Part shown: piece by piece, positions 40,110 through 49,927 of the stretch
Position numbering within the stretch: the stretch's first letter is position 1
Layout of the letters: every line of letters begins with the position of its first letter
Translations under genes and position numbers: made by a program
The notes under the pieces: generated by a model
Told to the model about the DNA's origin: nothing
Database searches by the model: none
The model's input: only the letters and a program-made list of their open reading frames with translations
Assembly (NCBI RefSeq): GCF_000328685.1
Contig: NC_019974.1
Location: 2,719,001 to 2,783,000, forward strand
Length of the DNA stretch: 64,000 nt
Direction of reading: 5' to 3'
Source: Natronococcus occultus SP4
GTDB lineage: Archaea; Halobacteriota; Halobacteria; Halobacteriales; Natrialbaceae

Positions 40110-41123
40110 ATGCCGGACACCAATCCCCGGTTCGACTTCACCCGCCGCGAGGCGATCGCAGCAGGCGGTGGCTTCGTCGGGCTAAGCATCGTCGCCAGGC
40201 GCGCGGCGGCCTCGAGCGAGTTCTCGCTCGAGGACGTCGAGGAGGCCGAGATCGAAGAGCAAGGCTTGCAGTTTTTCAGCCTCGAGCAGGGCCAGATCGT
40301 CCAGGATATGGCCAACCGGATCTACCCGTCCGACGACAACGGGCCAGGTGCCCCCGAGGCCGGCGTTGTCTACTTCATCGACCGACAGATGAACCAGGAC
40401 TGGGGGCAGGGCGAACGCTGGTACATGGAGGGGCCGTTTCCCGGCGTCGAGCAACTCGATCTGGACACGGGGGTGGAAGAAGCCACTCCTATCGGCGGAC
40501 CCGTCGGCGGCGAGGGGGTGGGCGAACCGGCCGAACACGACGGCGCGGACGAAGGCGACGGGCACGACGCCGACGACGGCGAAGACGAGATCGAAGACGA
40601 CGAGGCGGCGGAAGAGGTCGAAGAGCAGGAGGGTGACCCCGGAGAGCCGGAGGAGGACGACGTCGAAGTCGAGTGGGCCGGCGAAGAGCCGGCCGAGGGA
40701 CAGGGCTGGCAACAGCCCCTGACGCCGGCAGAAGCGTACACCTACTCGATCGACTTCGTCGAGGCGTACTGCGAGGCAGAGTACGACGAGAGCTTCGTCG
40801 ACCTCGACGGCGACGAGCAAGACGAGGTCATCGAGGCCCTTCAGAACGACGAGGTCGGGACGTTCCGTGGACTCGAACCGAGCGACTTCTTTGGTCTGTT
40901 GCGAGCGAACACGCTTGAGGGAATGTTCGCCGACCCGATGTACGGCGGCAACCAGGAGATGATCGGCTGGCGGCTGAAGAACTTCCCCGGCACGCCCGGT
41001 TCGCTCGGGAGTTACCGCGCGAACATCCAGGACGAGGAGTACTTCGAGATCGACGAACCGCGGAGCATGGCCGACGACGTCCAGGAGCAGGGGCTCAACC
41101 CGGACGGCGATCACAGCCACTGA
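40110..41123 (+). CDS. Tat-exported small subunit of a GMC dehydrogenase (gluconate 2-dehydrogenase subunit 3 type)
   Basis: A 337-residue protein. Residues 10-35 are a Tat signal ('FTRREAIAAGGGFVGLSIVA'). The conserved subunit-3 parts are 'LEQGQIVQDMANRIYPSDDN', 'GPGAPEAGVVYFIDRQM' and the C-terminal 'GMFADPMYGGNQEMIGWRLK'. Between them, about residues 120-205 is an extra Glu/Asp/Gly-rich insert. The small subunit probably carries the large subunit, which has no signal, through the Tat pore. The large subunit gene follows after 55 bases. Confidence 0.85.
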   Translation: MPDTNPRFDFTRREAIAAGGGFVGLSIVARRAAASSEFSLEDVEEAEIEEQGLQFFSLEQGQIVQDMANRIYPSDDNGPGAPEAGVVYFIDRQMNQDWGQGERWYMEGPFPGVEQLDLDTGVEEATPIGGPVGGEGVGEPAEHDGADEGDGHDADDGEDEIEDDEAAEEVEEQEGDPGEPEEDDVEVEWAGEEPAEGQGWQQPLTPAEAYTYSIDFVEAYCEAEYDESFVDLDGDEQDEVIEALQNDEVGTFRGLEPSDFFGLLRANTLEGMFADPMYGGNQEMIGWRLKNFPGTPGSLGSYRANIQDEEYFEIDEPRSMADDVQEQGLNPDGDHSH

Positions 41124-41178
41124 AGAGAACGGGCAGCAGCGACCGAAGCAACGAAACCCAATCAAGAGACTGAGCAAC

Positions 41179-42948
41179 ATGGTACAAGAACTCGATCCCG
41201 TCGACGTCGTCACCGTCGGCGTGGGCTGGACCGGCGGCATCATCGCGAAAGAACTGGCGGAAGAAGGCTACGAGGTGGTCGGCTTAGAACGCGGCGGCGA
41301 GCGTTCGACGGAAGATTGGCTCACTGTCCACGACGAACTGGGCTACGCCCTGCGATACAAGCTGATGCAGGACCTCTCCCGGGAGACGATTACCTTTCGA
41401 CACGAGCCGGGAGACACGGCGCTACCGATGCGTCGATACGGCGCCTTCCTTCCGGGGACCGGCGTCGGCGGGGCCGGCGTCCACTGGAACGGCGTCACCT
41501 GGCGGTTCCTCCCGTACGATTTCGAGATCAGATCCGAGACGATCGATCGGTACGGCGAGGACGCGATCCCCGAGGAGATGCAGCTTCAGGACTGGGGGAT
41601 CACCTACGAGGAACTCGAGCCCTACTTCGATGAATTCGAGTACATGGCCGGTATCTCGGGCGTCGCCGGTAACATCGAGGGCGAGATCCAGGACGACGGC
41701 AACCCCTACGAAGGACCCCGGTCCCGGGACTTTCCGCTGCCGCCGATGATGGAGACACCGGCGCTCGAGACCTTCATGGACGGCGCCGAGGAGGCTGGAT
41801 TCGAGCCGTTCATCCAGCCATCGGCGAACCTCTCCGAACCGTACGAGAACACCGACGGCGTGCAACTCGGGCAGTGCGAGTACTGTGGCTACTGCGAACG
41901 GTTCGGTTGTGAATGGGGTGCGAAATCCGATCCGACCGTAACTGTCCTCCCGGTCGCCCACGAGACGGGGAACTTCGAACTGCGAACCCACTCGAACGTC
42001 GTCGAGTTGCTCTACGACGAGGACGCCGAGGAGGTGACCGGCGTCAAGTACGTCGACCACCGGACGAACGACGTCTACGAGCAGCCTGCGGACGTCGTCG
42101 CGCTCACTGCCTACGTCCTCAACAACGTCCGGCTGCTCTTGCTGTCGGAGATCGGCGAACCGTACGACCCCGAGACGGGTGAGGGAGTTGTCGGGAAGAA
42201 CTACTGTTATCAGAACTTCGGCGGCGCCGCGACGGGCTTTTTCGACGACGAAGAGTGGAACCTCTATATGGGTGCCGGCGCGCTCGGGGCTGCCTTCGAC
42301 GACATCAACGGCGACAACTTCGATCACGGAGACCGCGACTTCCTGCACGGTGGCTCGGTTTCGATGAGCCAGACCGGCGAGCGGCCGATCGCGAACAATC
42401 CCGTTCCCGAGGAGACGCCATCGTGGGGCTCGGAGTTCAAAGAGCAGAGCCTCGAGTACAACCACAGCTCGCTGTCGATCTCGTGTCAGGGTGCGGTTCT
42501 CCCCTTCCAGGACAACTACCTCGACCTCGACCCGAACTACACCGACGACTACGGGCTCCCGCTGCTCCGGATGACGTTCAACTGGCACGAGCAGGACTAC
42601 GCCCTCTCGGAGTTCGCGAGCGACGTCTGCGAACGTGTGATGGAGGAGATGGGCGCCGACACCGTCGACGCGACCGGCGGTCTCGAGGGCGACTTCGACA
42701 TCATCCCCTACCAGTCGACTCACAACACCGGCGGTGCAATCATGGGTGCCGATCCCGAGGAATCGGTCGTCAACAGCTACCTGCAGTGCTGGGACGCGCA
42801 CAACCTCTTCGTTCCGGGCGCGTCGGCGTTCGCCCACAACAGCGGCTACAACCCGACCGGAACCGTCGGCGCGCTGGCGTTTCGCGCCGCCGAGGGGATC
42901 CAGGAGTACCTGGACAGCCCCGACCTGCTCGCCAGCCCCGAAGCGTAA
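41179..42948 (+). CDS. GMC-family FAD-dependent dehydrogenase, large subunit
   Basis: A 589-residue flavoprotein that oxidises a sugar or alcohol. FAD-binding 'VTVGVGWTGGIIAKELAEEG' starts at residue 11, 'FLPGTGVGGAGVHWNGVTWR' is the GMC flavin segment, and the C-terminal 'AFAHNSGYNPTGTVGALAFR' holds the active-site His/Asn. A cluster 'CEYCGYCERFGC' near residue 233 resembles the Fe-S-like Cys motif of related sugar dehydrogenases. No Tat signal of its own; export by the small subunit is inferred. No cytochrome subunit gene is present, so the electron acceptor is unknown. Confidence 0.85.
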   Translation: MVQELDPVDVVTVGVGWTGGIIAKELAEEGYEVVGLERGGERSTEDWLTVHDELGYALRYKLMQDLSRETITFRHEPGDTALPMRRYGAFLPGTGVGGAGVHWNGVTWRFLPYDFEIRSETIDRYGEDAIPEEMQLQDWGITYEELEPYFDEFEYMAGISGVAGNIEGEIQDDGNPYEGPRSRDFPLPPMMETPALETFMDGAEEAGFEPFIQPSANLSEPYENTDGVQLGQCEYCGYCERFGCEWGAKSDPTVTVLPVAHETGNFELRTHSNVVELLYDEDAEEVTGVKYVDHRTNDVYEQPADVVALTAYVLNNVRLLLLSEIGEPYDPETGEGVVGKNYCYQNFGGAATGFFDDEEWNLYMGAGALGAAFDDINGDNFDHGDRDFLHGGSVSMSQTGERPIANNPVPEETPSWGSEFKEQSLEYNHSSLSISCQGAVLPFQDNYLDLDPNYTDDYGLPLLRMTFNWHEQDYALSEFASDVCERVMEEMGADTVDATGGLEGDFDIIPYQSTHNTGGAIMGADPEESVVNSYLQCWDAHNLFVPGASAFAHNSGYNPTGTVGALAFRAAEGIQEYLDSPDLLASPEA

Positions 42949-43124
42949 CGGTGGTCGGTAGTACGGATTTCGTATCCGACCCTGTTGTCGAATCCGAGTC
43001 GGTCGACCCGTCACGCCGACGCGGCGAAGGCGACCGAGGCGGTACCGCTCGATCTCAAATTGCCGCATAATACGGAGAGCGGTCCGACAAGGAACTTATC
43101 AGAGTCGAGGGTCTCAACACGTGT

Positions 43125-45545
43125 ATGAGTGAACGGGCGGGGTCCTCTGAAGCAACGTTCTGGGGTGATGTGGACGACACCGAGGCCCTCCAGCACCACC
43201 GTACCCTCCTCGATACGATCGACGACGGGCTCTACCGACTCGACGCCGACGGCCGCCTCGTCTCGGTTAACGACGTCCTCGTCGAGATGACCGGGTACAC
43301 GCGCGAGGAGCTGCTCGACGAGCACGTGTCCGTGCTCTTCGGCGGCGACGGTGCGACGGTCGAACACGAGATCGACCGTCTCCGAGCGAACGGCTCCGAC
43401 CAAAGCGAGCCACTCGATCTCACCGTGGAAACCGCCGGGGGAAAACGGGTTCGCTGTGAACTTCGGATGAGCGTGCTCGACGAGGACGATCCCGTCCGGG
43501 GAACGCTCGGAATCGTTCGCGAAGTTAGCGAACGCAACCGGGCGGAAACGAAAGCCACCGAAGCGACCTTTCGTCGCCTGTTCGAGAACGTCCCCGGCAA
43601 CTACCTCATCGTTCAGCCCGGGGAGTACGAAATCGTGGCCGTGAGCGATGCGTATCTGGACGCGACGATGACCGAGCGGGAGGAGATCCTGGGCAAGACG
43701 TTGTTCGAGATCTTCCCGAACAATCCCGACGACCCGGCCGATGGCGTCGAGAACCTGCGCGAGTCGCTCGAGAGAGTAGCGGAGGACGGGGAAGCGGACA
43801 CCATGCCGGTGACGCACTATCCGATCCCCGACCGCGAGTCCGGCGGCGACGACTTCGAGGAGCGCTGGTGGAGTCCGGTCAACTCGCCGGTGTTTGATAC
43901 GGACGGCGAAATCGACTACATCATCCACAGCGTCGAGGACATCACACCGATCGTCCAGGAGCTCCAGGCGGACGGCGAGCAGGAGCTGCTACAGGATCCC
44001 GACGCGACGGACTCACAGCTCGCGTCGGACATCGTGCTGCGCGGACAGGAGTTACTCCAGCAGGCGAAGCAAGAAGCGTACGAACAGCTACGCGAGAGCG
44101 AAGAACGGTTTCGCGCCTTGGTCACGACCACGTCGGACGCGGTGTTCAGTACGAACGCGGACTGGAGCGAGATGCACAGCCTGGAAGGGGCAGAGTTCCT
44201 TGCTGATACCGACGAGCACGATCCGTCGTGGATTGAAAAACACGTCCCGCCCGAAGATCAGCCGCGCGTTCGAGAAGCCATCGACGAAGCCATCCGCACG
44301 AAAAGCAGCTTCGAGCTGGAACACCGGGTCGTTCGCGAAGACGGTACCGTCGCCTGGATCGTCTCGCGTGCCACGCCGCTCCTGAACGAGGACGGCGAAA
44401 TCACTCGGTGGCTGGGTGCGGCAAACGACGTGACCGAGCGGGTCGAACGCGAACGCTACCTCGAGGACGCAAAAGAGCGCCTGGAGGCGGCGACCGAAGC
44501 CGGCGCCGTCGGGACCTGGGAGTGGCAGATTCCCGAGGACCAGATTTTCACGGGCGCTTCGTTCGCCGAGACGTTCGGGATCGATCCCGAGACGGCTACC
44601 GAGGGTGTATCGGTCGACCAGTTCGTCTCGGCGATCCACGACGACGATCGCGAGCGGGTCGAGCGAAAGATCGAGGACACCATCGAATCAGGAGCGGAGT
44701 TCGAAGAAGAGTACCGCGTCTGGGACGCCGACGGCGACCTCCGGTGGGTCGTCGCACGCGGGCACGTCGAGTACGACGACGACGGGAATCCGGTAACGTT
44801 TCCCGGTGCCCTGGCCGACATCACGGAGCGCAAACAGTTCGAGCGACGGCTCGAGAAATCCAACAAGCGCCTCGAACAGTTCGCGTACGCCGCTTCACAC
44901 GATCTGCAGGAGCCCCTGCGGATGGTCACGAGCTATCTCAAGCTGATCGAGCGTCGCTACGCGGACGAACTCGACGAGGACGCCGAGGAGTTCATCGAGT
45001 TCGCCATCGACGGCGCCGAGCGGATGCGCGACATGATCGAGGGACTGCTCCAGTATTCGCGGATCGAAACGCGCGGCGATCCCTTCGAGCCGATCGATCT
45101 GGACGCCGTTCTCGAGGCCGTTCGCCAGGACCTTCGGATGAGGATCGAAGAGAGCGACGCCGAAATCACGGCCGAGTCGTTGCCTCGTGTCGAGGGCGAT
45201 CCGGGACAGTTACGCCAGGTGCTCCAGAACCTGCTCTCGAACGCGATCGAGTACAGCGGCGACGAGCCGCCGCAGGTGGATATTTCGGCCGTTCGGAACG
45301 GTTCGGACGTAATCGTTTCAGTCACTGACGAGGGGATCGGCATCGAGCCGGACGACAGCGATCGCGTCTTCGAGGTGTTCCAGAGCTTGCACGCCCAGGA
45401 CGAGCATTCGGGAGCCGGGATCGGCCTCGCGCTCTGTAACCGCATCGTCGAGCGCCACGGCGGCGATATCTGGGTGGAGTCCGAACCGGGCGAGGGCGCG
45501 ACGTTCTCGTTCGAGCTCCCCGCTGCAAGCGCCGACGAGGCGTGA
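43125..45545 (+). CDS. Multi-PAS sensor histidine kinase
   Basis: An 806-residue soluble kinase. Four PAS-like domains are visible: about 28-140 ('TIDDGLYRLDADGRLVSVND'), 145-275, 325-445 ('WIVSRATPLLNEDGEITRWL') and 450-580 ('GAVGTWEWQIPEDQIFTGAS'). HisKA has His592 in 'YAASHDLQEPLRM', then HATPase_c with 'LLSNAIEYSGDEP' and 'GAGIGLALCNRIVERHG'. A TATA-like AACTTATC (43093-43100) predicts a leaderless start. PAS cofactors are unknown. Its kinase core is close to that of the kinase at 10031. Confidence 0.88.
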   Translation: MSERAGSSEATFWGDVDDTEALQHHRTLLDTIDDGLYRLDADGRLVSVNDVLVEMTGYTREELLDEHVSVLFGGDGATVEHEIDRLRANGSDQSEPLDLTVETAGGKRVRCELRMSVLDEDDPVRGTLGIVREVSERNRAETKATEATFRRLFENVPGNYLIVQPGEYEIVAVSDAYLDATMTEREEILGKTLFEIFPNNPDDPADGVENLRESLERVAEDGEADTMPVTHYPIPDRESGGDDFEERWWSPVNSPVFDTDGEIDYIIHSVEDITPIVQELQADGEQELLQDPDATDSQLASDIVLRGQELLQQAKQEAYEQLRESEERFRALVTTTSDAVFSTNADWSEMHSLEGAEFLADTDEHDPSWIEKHVPPEDQPRVREAIDEAIRTKSSFELEHRVVREDGTVAWIVSRATPLLNEDGEITRWLGAANDVTERVERERYLEDAKERLEAATEAGAVGTWEWQIPEDQIFTGASFAETFGIDPETATEGVSVDQFVSAIHDDDRERVERKIEDTIESGAEFEEEYRVWDADGDLRWVVARGHVEYDDDGNPVTFPGALADITERKQFERRLEKSNKRLEQFAYAASHDLQEPLRMVTSYLKLIERRYADELDEDAEEFIEFAIDGAERMRDMIEGLLQYSRIETRGDPFEPIDLDAVLEAVRQDLRMRIEESDAEITAESLPRVEGDPGQLRQVLQNLLSNAIEYSGDEPPQVDISAVRNGSDVIVSVTDEGIGIEPDDSDRVFEVFQSLHAQDEHSGAGIGLALCNRIVERHGGDIWVESEPGEGATFSFELPAASADEA

Positions 45546-45618
45546 ATCCACCTACTGAACGCGTTCTCGCGGCCAGCGCTGAACGAGGAACCGTGCTCCC
45601 GAGTAGCGGTGCGATCGC

Positions 45619-45774
45619 TCACGGGTCGGGGTGCCAGCGGAGGTCGCTCCGCCGGACAACGAACGGCGTCGCGCCGCAGGCCGGACGGCTCGTCCCGCCG
45701 CTGTCGGGGTCGTCGGATCGCTCCGGGATCGTGTGGCGGTGGCCACAGTCCACACACTCGATGGTGACCGACAT
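45619..45774 (-). CDS. 51-residue zinc-ribbon-like protein
   Basis: ATG 45774 opens MSVTIECVDCGHRHTIPER..., ending '...PACGATPFVVRRSDLRWH'. 'CVDC' and a single Cys in 'RPACGA' suggest a zinc knuckle whose second pair is reduced (Arg in place of Cys). Such small proteins are common in haloarchaea. Convergent with the histidine kinase gene. Confidence 0.55.
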   Translation of the reverse strand: MSVTIECVDCGHRHTIPERSDDPDSGGTSRPACGATPFVVRRSDLRWHPDP

Positions 45775-46136
45775 GGCCGAACGAACGCTCCTCGGTCCCA
45801 TGAGCCTGTGGGGTTGCTCTCGTACCGTGTTCGAGGGACGAACGGCTTCGTCGTTCGAACGGTATCGAAGAGAGAAAGGTCGCCGAGTCGTGAACGAGCA
45901 ATCGATCCGGCGTCTCAGGAGCTCACGAACTCACAGAGGGACGATGTCGCTGTATCCGGTATATCTGTGTTTTAGTATCGTGGTATACGTTGTCATCACC
46001 ACCGTAGTATCGAGACGGCTGTACAGGATAATAAGTTTTGTTGCCAGCTCCGACCTGTCTACGCTCCACCCGAATCCCACGACCGCGTCCAGTCGGATAA
46101 CAAGACTGAATACCGCGACCGGAAACTCCTACGCAG
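45775..46136. other. Intergenic region upstream of the MFS gene
   Basis: No gene is seen in these 362 bases. AT-rich stretches include TATATCTG (45960-45967) and GGATAATAAG (46026-46035). Bases 45988-46047 resemble bases 52407-52466 in another intergenic region (about 37 of 60 positions, with 'CATCACCACCGTA' and 'TAATAAG' shared). The MFS start is far from this TATA-like site, so a leader or a second promoter is likely. Confidence 0.5.
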
Positions 46137-47348
46137 GTGACCGGTTCACCCGTGGGCTACATTGCAACAGTGAGACGGACCGTCGGAGAGCTCTCGAGCG
46201 GCGGCCGCGGGAAGATCCTGCTCGCGGTCGCGTTCGGCTGGTTTCTGTCGATCAGCGTACGGATGATCTATCCGGCGCTGTTGCCCTACCTCCGCGAGGG
46301 GTACGGGCTCACGCTGACGACCGCCGGCCTCCTGCTGACGGTGCTGTGGATCGCGTACGCGTTCGGCCAGCTTCCCGGCGGGATCCTCGCCGACTGGGCC
46401 GGGGAGCGCCCGCTGTTGATCGCAAGCTCCGTCCTCGCGGCGACGATGCTTACGCTGGTGATCGTCGCGGATTCGCCGATCGTCCTGTTCCTGTCGACGG
46501 CGCTTTTCGGCGCCGGAACGGCCCTGTACGGCGTCTCGAGGTTCACGATTCTCGGCGAGATCTACTCGAAGCAGCTCGGGACCGCGACGGGCGCGACGAT
46601 GGCCGCCGGCGACGTCGGGAACGCGGTGATGCCGCCCGCGGCCGGGTTCATCGCGGCCGCCGTCGGCTGGCAGTACGGCTTCGGCTTCGCCGTGCCGCTG
46701 TTCGTCCTCGCCGCGGTCGGGCTCTGGACGACGCTGCCGAAACAGGAGCGCAGCGAGACGCCGCTGCGCGAGCAGTTCTCGCTCGAGGACGTCGCCCCGA
46801 CGGTGTCCGATCCGATCGTCCTGCGTGGCACCGCGTTGCTCGTGCTGTGGGCGGTGATCATCCAGGCGTTCATGGGCTTTTACCCGACGTACCTGATCGA
46901 CGAGAAGGGGTTCTCGGGGCAGGCCTCGACCGTCCTCTTCGGGTTCTTCTTCGCGCTCGGGATCCTGCTGAAGCCGATCGCCGGCCGCGCCTACGACAGC
47001 GTCGGCGTCCGGACTCCGCTGCTGGTGATCATGAGCGCCGCCGGGGTCGCCCTCGCGGCGCTGCCCGCCGTCGACGCGGCGTGGCCGTTCGTCGTCCTGA
47101 CCGTCCTCGCGAGCAGCCTGCTGGGGTTCGAGACGATCGTGATCTCGGATCTCACGCGGCGGTTGCCCGACGGGACGCGGGGAACGAACCTCGGCGCGCT
47201 CCGGACGGTCTACCTCGCGCTCGGCGCCGTGAGTCCCGTCGTCTTCGGTGCGATCGCCGATCTGGGCTACTTCGACGAGGCGTTCGTCGGCATCGCCGGA
47301 CTCGCCGGACTCGTCGTCTGTATCGTGTTCGTCTCGGTCGACTACTGA
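46137..47348 (+). CDS. MFS transporter
   Basis: A 403-residue membrane protein with twelve predicted hydrophobic segments. The MFS loop motif appears as 'PGGILADWAGERPLLI' after helix 2, and again near the middle ('LKPIAGRAYDSVGVRTPLLV'). Starts at GTG 46137. Likely a proton-linked importer or exporter of a small organic molecule; the substrate cannot be told. Convergent with sucD; a GTTC-GAAAAAA-GAAC hairpin at about 47377-47391 may be a terminator. Confidence 0.85.
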   Translation: MTGSPVGYIATVRRTVGELSSGGRGKILLAVAFGWFLSISVRMIYPALLPYLREGYGLTLTTAGLLLTVLWIAYAFGQLPGGILADWAGERPLLIASSVLAATMLTLVIVADSPIVLFLSTALFGAGTALYGVSRFTILGEIYSKQLGTATGATMAAGDVGNAVMPPAAGFIAAAVGWQYGFGFAVPLFVLAAVGLWTTLPKQERSETPLREQFSLEDVAPTVSDPIVLRGTALLVLWAVIIQAFMGFYPTYLIDEKGFSGQASTVLFGFFFALGILLKPIAGRAYDSVGVRTPLLVIMSAAGVALAALPAVDAAWPFVVLTVLASSLLGFETIVISDLTRRLPDGTRGTNLGALRTVYLALGAVSPVVFGAIADLGYFDEAFVGIAGLAGLVVCIVFVSVDY

Positions 47349-47401
47349 GACAGATTCGGTAGTCGGGACGCTCCCGTTCGAAAAAAGAACCGATCGCGGC
47401 G

Positions 47402-48274
47402 TTAGTCGAGGAACTCCTCGATGTGGTCGGCGACCTCCTCGGGGGTGTCGCCGACTGGGACGCCCGCGTCGTTCAGCGCCGAGATCTTGCTCTCGGCGGT
47501 CCCGGTGCCGGAGCCGGAGACGATGGCGCCCGCGTGGCCCATCCGCTTGCCCGGCGGAGCCGTGCGGCCGGCGATGAAGCCGGCGACCGGCGTGTCGACG
47601 TAGTCGTCGATGAACGCCGCGGCCTCCTCCTCGTCCTCGCCGCCGATCTCGCCGCACATGACGATGGCGTCGGTCTCGGGGTCGTCCTCGAACAGCTCGA
47701 GGGCGTCGACGAAGTCGGTACCGATGATCGGGTCGCCGCCGATCCCGATCGCGGTGCTCTGGCCGAGCCCGCGGTTGGTGAGGTTGTCGACGACCTGGTA
47801 GGTCAGGGTGCCCGACCGGGAGACCAGACCGACGTTCCCCTCCGAGAAGATGTTGCCCGGCAGGATGCCCAGCTTGGCCTCGCCGGGGGTGATGAGCCCC
47901 GGACAGTTCGGGCCGATGAGTCGCGTGTCGGTCTCGGTGAGGCGCTTGTTGACTCGTGCCATGTCCTGGGTCGGGATGCCCTCCGTGATCGCGACCGCGA
48001 GGTCGAGGTCCGTATCGAGGGACTCGAAGACCGCGTCACCGGCGAAGGCTGGTGGGACGAAGATCACCGAGGTGTCGGCGTTCTCCTCCTCGACGGCCTC
48101 GTGGACCGTGTCGTAGACGGGGACGCCCTCGACCTCCTGACCGCCCTTGCCGGGGACGGCGCCCGCGACGACGTTGGTACCGTACTCCATCATCTGCTTG
48201 GCGTGGAACTTGCCTTCCCCGCCGGTGATGCCCTGTACCACGACGCGCGTGTCGTCGTCGACTAGTACACTCAT
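47402..48274 (-). CDS. sucD: Succinyl-CoA synthetase alpha subunit
   Basis: A 290-residue TCA-cycle subunit that carries the phosphohistidine intermediate while interconverting succinyl-CoA and succinate plus nucleotide. Motifs: '[20 protein letters not shown]' (CoA site), '[20 protein letters not shown]' and the catalytic His in '[17 protein letters not shown]'. The start overlaps the sucC stop (ATGA), so expression is coupled. Confidence 0.96.
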   Translation of the reverse strand: MSVLVDDDTRVVVQGITGGEGKFHAKQMMEYGTNVVAGAVPGKGGQEVEGVPVYDTVHEAVEEENADTSVIFVPPAFAGDAVFESLDTDLDLAVAITEGIPTQDMARVNKRLTETDTRLIGPNCPGLITPGEAKLGILPGNIFSEGNVGLVSRSGTLTYQVVDNLTNRGLGQSTAIGIGGDPIIGTDFVDALELFEDDPETDAIVMCGEIGGEDEEEAAAFIDDYVDTPVAGFIAGRTAPPGKRMGHAGAIVSGSGTGTAESKISALNDAGVPVGDTPEEVADHIEEFLD

Positions 48275-49422
48275 GCTTGTCCCTCCTCAGCGTACTCGAC
48301 GGCACGCTGGACCGCGTCCTCGAGGGTCTGTTCGACCGTCACGAGGTCCTCGTTGAGAATCTCCATACCTTCCTCCCAGTTGGTCCCGGCCAGTCGGACG
48401 ACGACCGGCTTCGGGATCTCGTCGAACTGCTCCAGGGCCTCGTTGATCCCGCGGGCGACCTCGTCGCCACGGGTGATCCCGCCGAAGATGTTGAAGACGA
48501 CGCTGTCGACGTTGTCGTCCGAGAACACCATATCGAGCGCGTTCGCGATTCGCTCGGCCTTCGCGCCGCCACCGACGTCCAGGAAGTTCGCGGGCTCGCC
48601 GCCGTAGTGATCGACCAGGTCGAGCGTGGTCATCACGAGACCGGCGCCGTTACCGATGATGCCCGTGTTCCCCTCCAGCCGAACGTAGTCGAAGTCGTAC
48701 TCGTCGGCCTTCTGCTCGAGGTCGTCGCCGCCGCTTGCGGCCTCGGCCTCCATCTCGGCCAGTTCGGGCTGGCGGAACAGTGCGTCCTCGTCGATGTTCA
48801 TCACGGCGTCGGCCGCGATGACCTCGTCGTCGTCGGTGACCATCAGCGGGTTGATCTCCGCGTCGGAGCCGTCACGGTCGTCCCAGAGCTGGTAGAGCGT
48901 TGTCAGCACGCTCGAGACGTCGCGGGCGACGGCCTTGTCGACGCCGGCGTCGTAAACGGCCTTGCGGGCCTGGTAGGGGTGCATGCCAAAGGAAGGGTCG
49001 ATGTGTTCGCGGGCGATCGCCTCGGGATCCTCCTCGGCGACCTCCTCGATGTTGACGCCACCCTTCGTCGAGACCATCGCGACGGGCTTGCCCTCGCCGC
49101 GGTCCATCGTGATGCCGACGTACAGTTCGTCGACGAAGTCGACCGCTCCCTCGACGAGAACCTGATCGACGTGATACCCCTTGAGGTCCATCCCGATGAT
49201 CGATTCGGCTGCCTCGCGGGCCTCCTCCTCGTTCTCGACGAGTTCGATCCCGCCGGCTTTCCCCCGACCGCCGACCTGTACCTGTGCCTTGACCGCGACC
49301 GGATAGCCGATCTCCTCGGCTGCGGTCAGTACGCCGTCGACGTCCGAAGCGAGCTCTGACTCCGGCGTCGGAATTCCGGCGTCGGCGAAGACTTGCTTCG
49401 CCTGGTACTCATGTAGTTTCAT
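48271..49422 (-). CDS. sucC: Succinyl-CoA synthetase beta subunit
   Basis: A 383-residue subunit with an ATP-grasp domain ('[20 protein letters not shown]', '[20 protein letters not shown]') and a C-terminal CoA-ligase part ('[20 protein letters not shown]', '[20 protein letters not shown]'). It binds the nucleotide and forms the heterodimer with SucD. First gene of the sucCD operon, with 161 bases between its start and the divergent small gene. Confidence 0.96.
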   Translation of the reverse strand: MKLHEYQAKQVFADAGIPTPESELASDVDGVLTAAEEIGYPVAVKAQVQVGGRGKAGGIELVENEEEAREAAESIIGMDLKGYHVDQVLVEGAVDFVDELYVGITMDRGEGKPVAMVSTKGGVNIEEVAEEDPEAIAREHIDPSFGMHPYQARKAVYDAGVDKAVARDVSSVLTTLYQLWDDRDGSDAEINPLMVTDDDEVIAADAVMNIDEDALFRQPELAEMEAEAASGGDDLEQKADEYDFDYVRLEGNTGIIGNGAGLVMTTLDLVDHYGGEPANFLDVGGGAKAERIANALDMVFSDDNVDSVVFNIFGGITRGDEVARGINEALEQFDEIPKPVVVRLAGTNWEEGMEILNEDLVTVEQTLEDAVQRAVEYAEEGQA

Positions 49423-49583
49423 ACCATTCGAACCGCCGTCCCGGCCTTGCTTAAATCCTGCCAGTTTCGGTTCGATTTGCGGCAGTGATTGCCGTATCTC
49501 GCCGCCTCCTCGCCGCTCGGCCGAAATTAACTCAGTTCCGTATTAGAGTAGCTTTATTAGGTGGGGCGTGCTAGACGCTGGTG

Positions 49584-49706
49584 ATGCCCGAAGTAACCGT
49601 CTCCGAGTCCCTGTACAAGAAGCTCGAGGAAGAGAACCCCGAGTCGATCGAGGACGCGGTGTGGGAGCTGATGTACCAGGCACGACGCGAGTCCCAGTAC
49701 CAGTAG
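49584..49706 (+). CDS. 40-residue helical protein, RHH-like
   Basis: ATG 49584 opens a 40-codon frame (MPEVTVSESLYKKLEEENPE...). The beta strand 'EVTVSESL' followed by two helices fits a short ribbon-helix-helix-like protein common in haloarchaea. A TATA box (TTTATTA, 49553-49559) 28 bases upstream predicts a leaderless mRNA. G/C-rich third positions support it as a gene. Function unknown. Confidence 0.65.
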   Translation: MPEVTVSESLYKKLEEENPESIEDAVWELMYQARRESQYQ

Positions 49707-49927
49707 TCGCGACGCTTTCGTAGTCGAACGCCCGTTACTTCTGTCGAGCCGTTCGCCGACCGCAGAGTTGTGTCGCCGTTCGCCGCACCGAAGCGCTTGA
49801 CTCCGTCGGGACCCAACCCCTGACAAGCGGTGTTCCCCGTCACCCGCGGTGACGACGAGTCGAACACGCAAGGCGGACAGTCCCGCACTCGCCTCGCGTA
49901 CCGTCCCCGTCCGGAGGCGATGCCGTA

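Noticed and set aside
41422-43068. Minus-strand ORF of 548 codons
   Set aside because: Antisense shadow of the GMC oxidoreductase gene.
45542-47362. Plus-strand ORF of 606 codons overlapping the MFS gene
   Set aside because: Out-of-frame relative to the MFS gene; product is Arg-rich and non-family-like.
46146-47657. Minus-strand ORF of 503 codons
   Set aside because: Antisense to the MFS gene with low-complexity Arg/Asp/Gly product.
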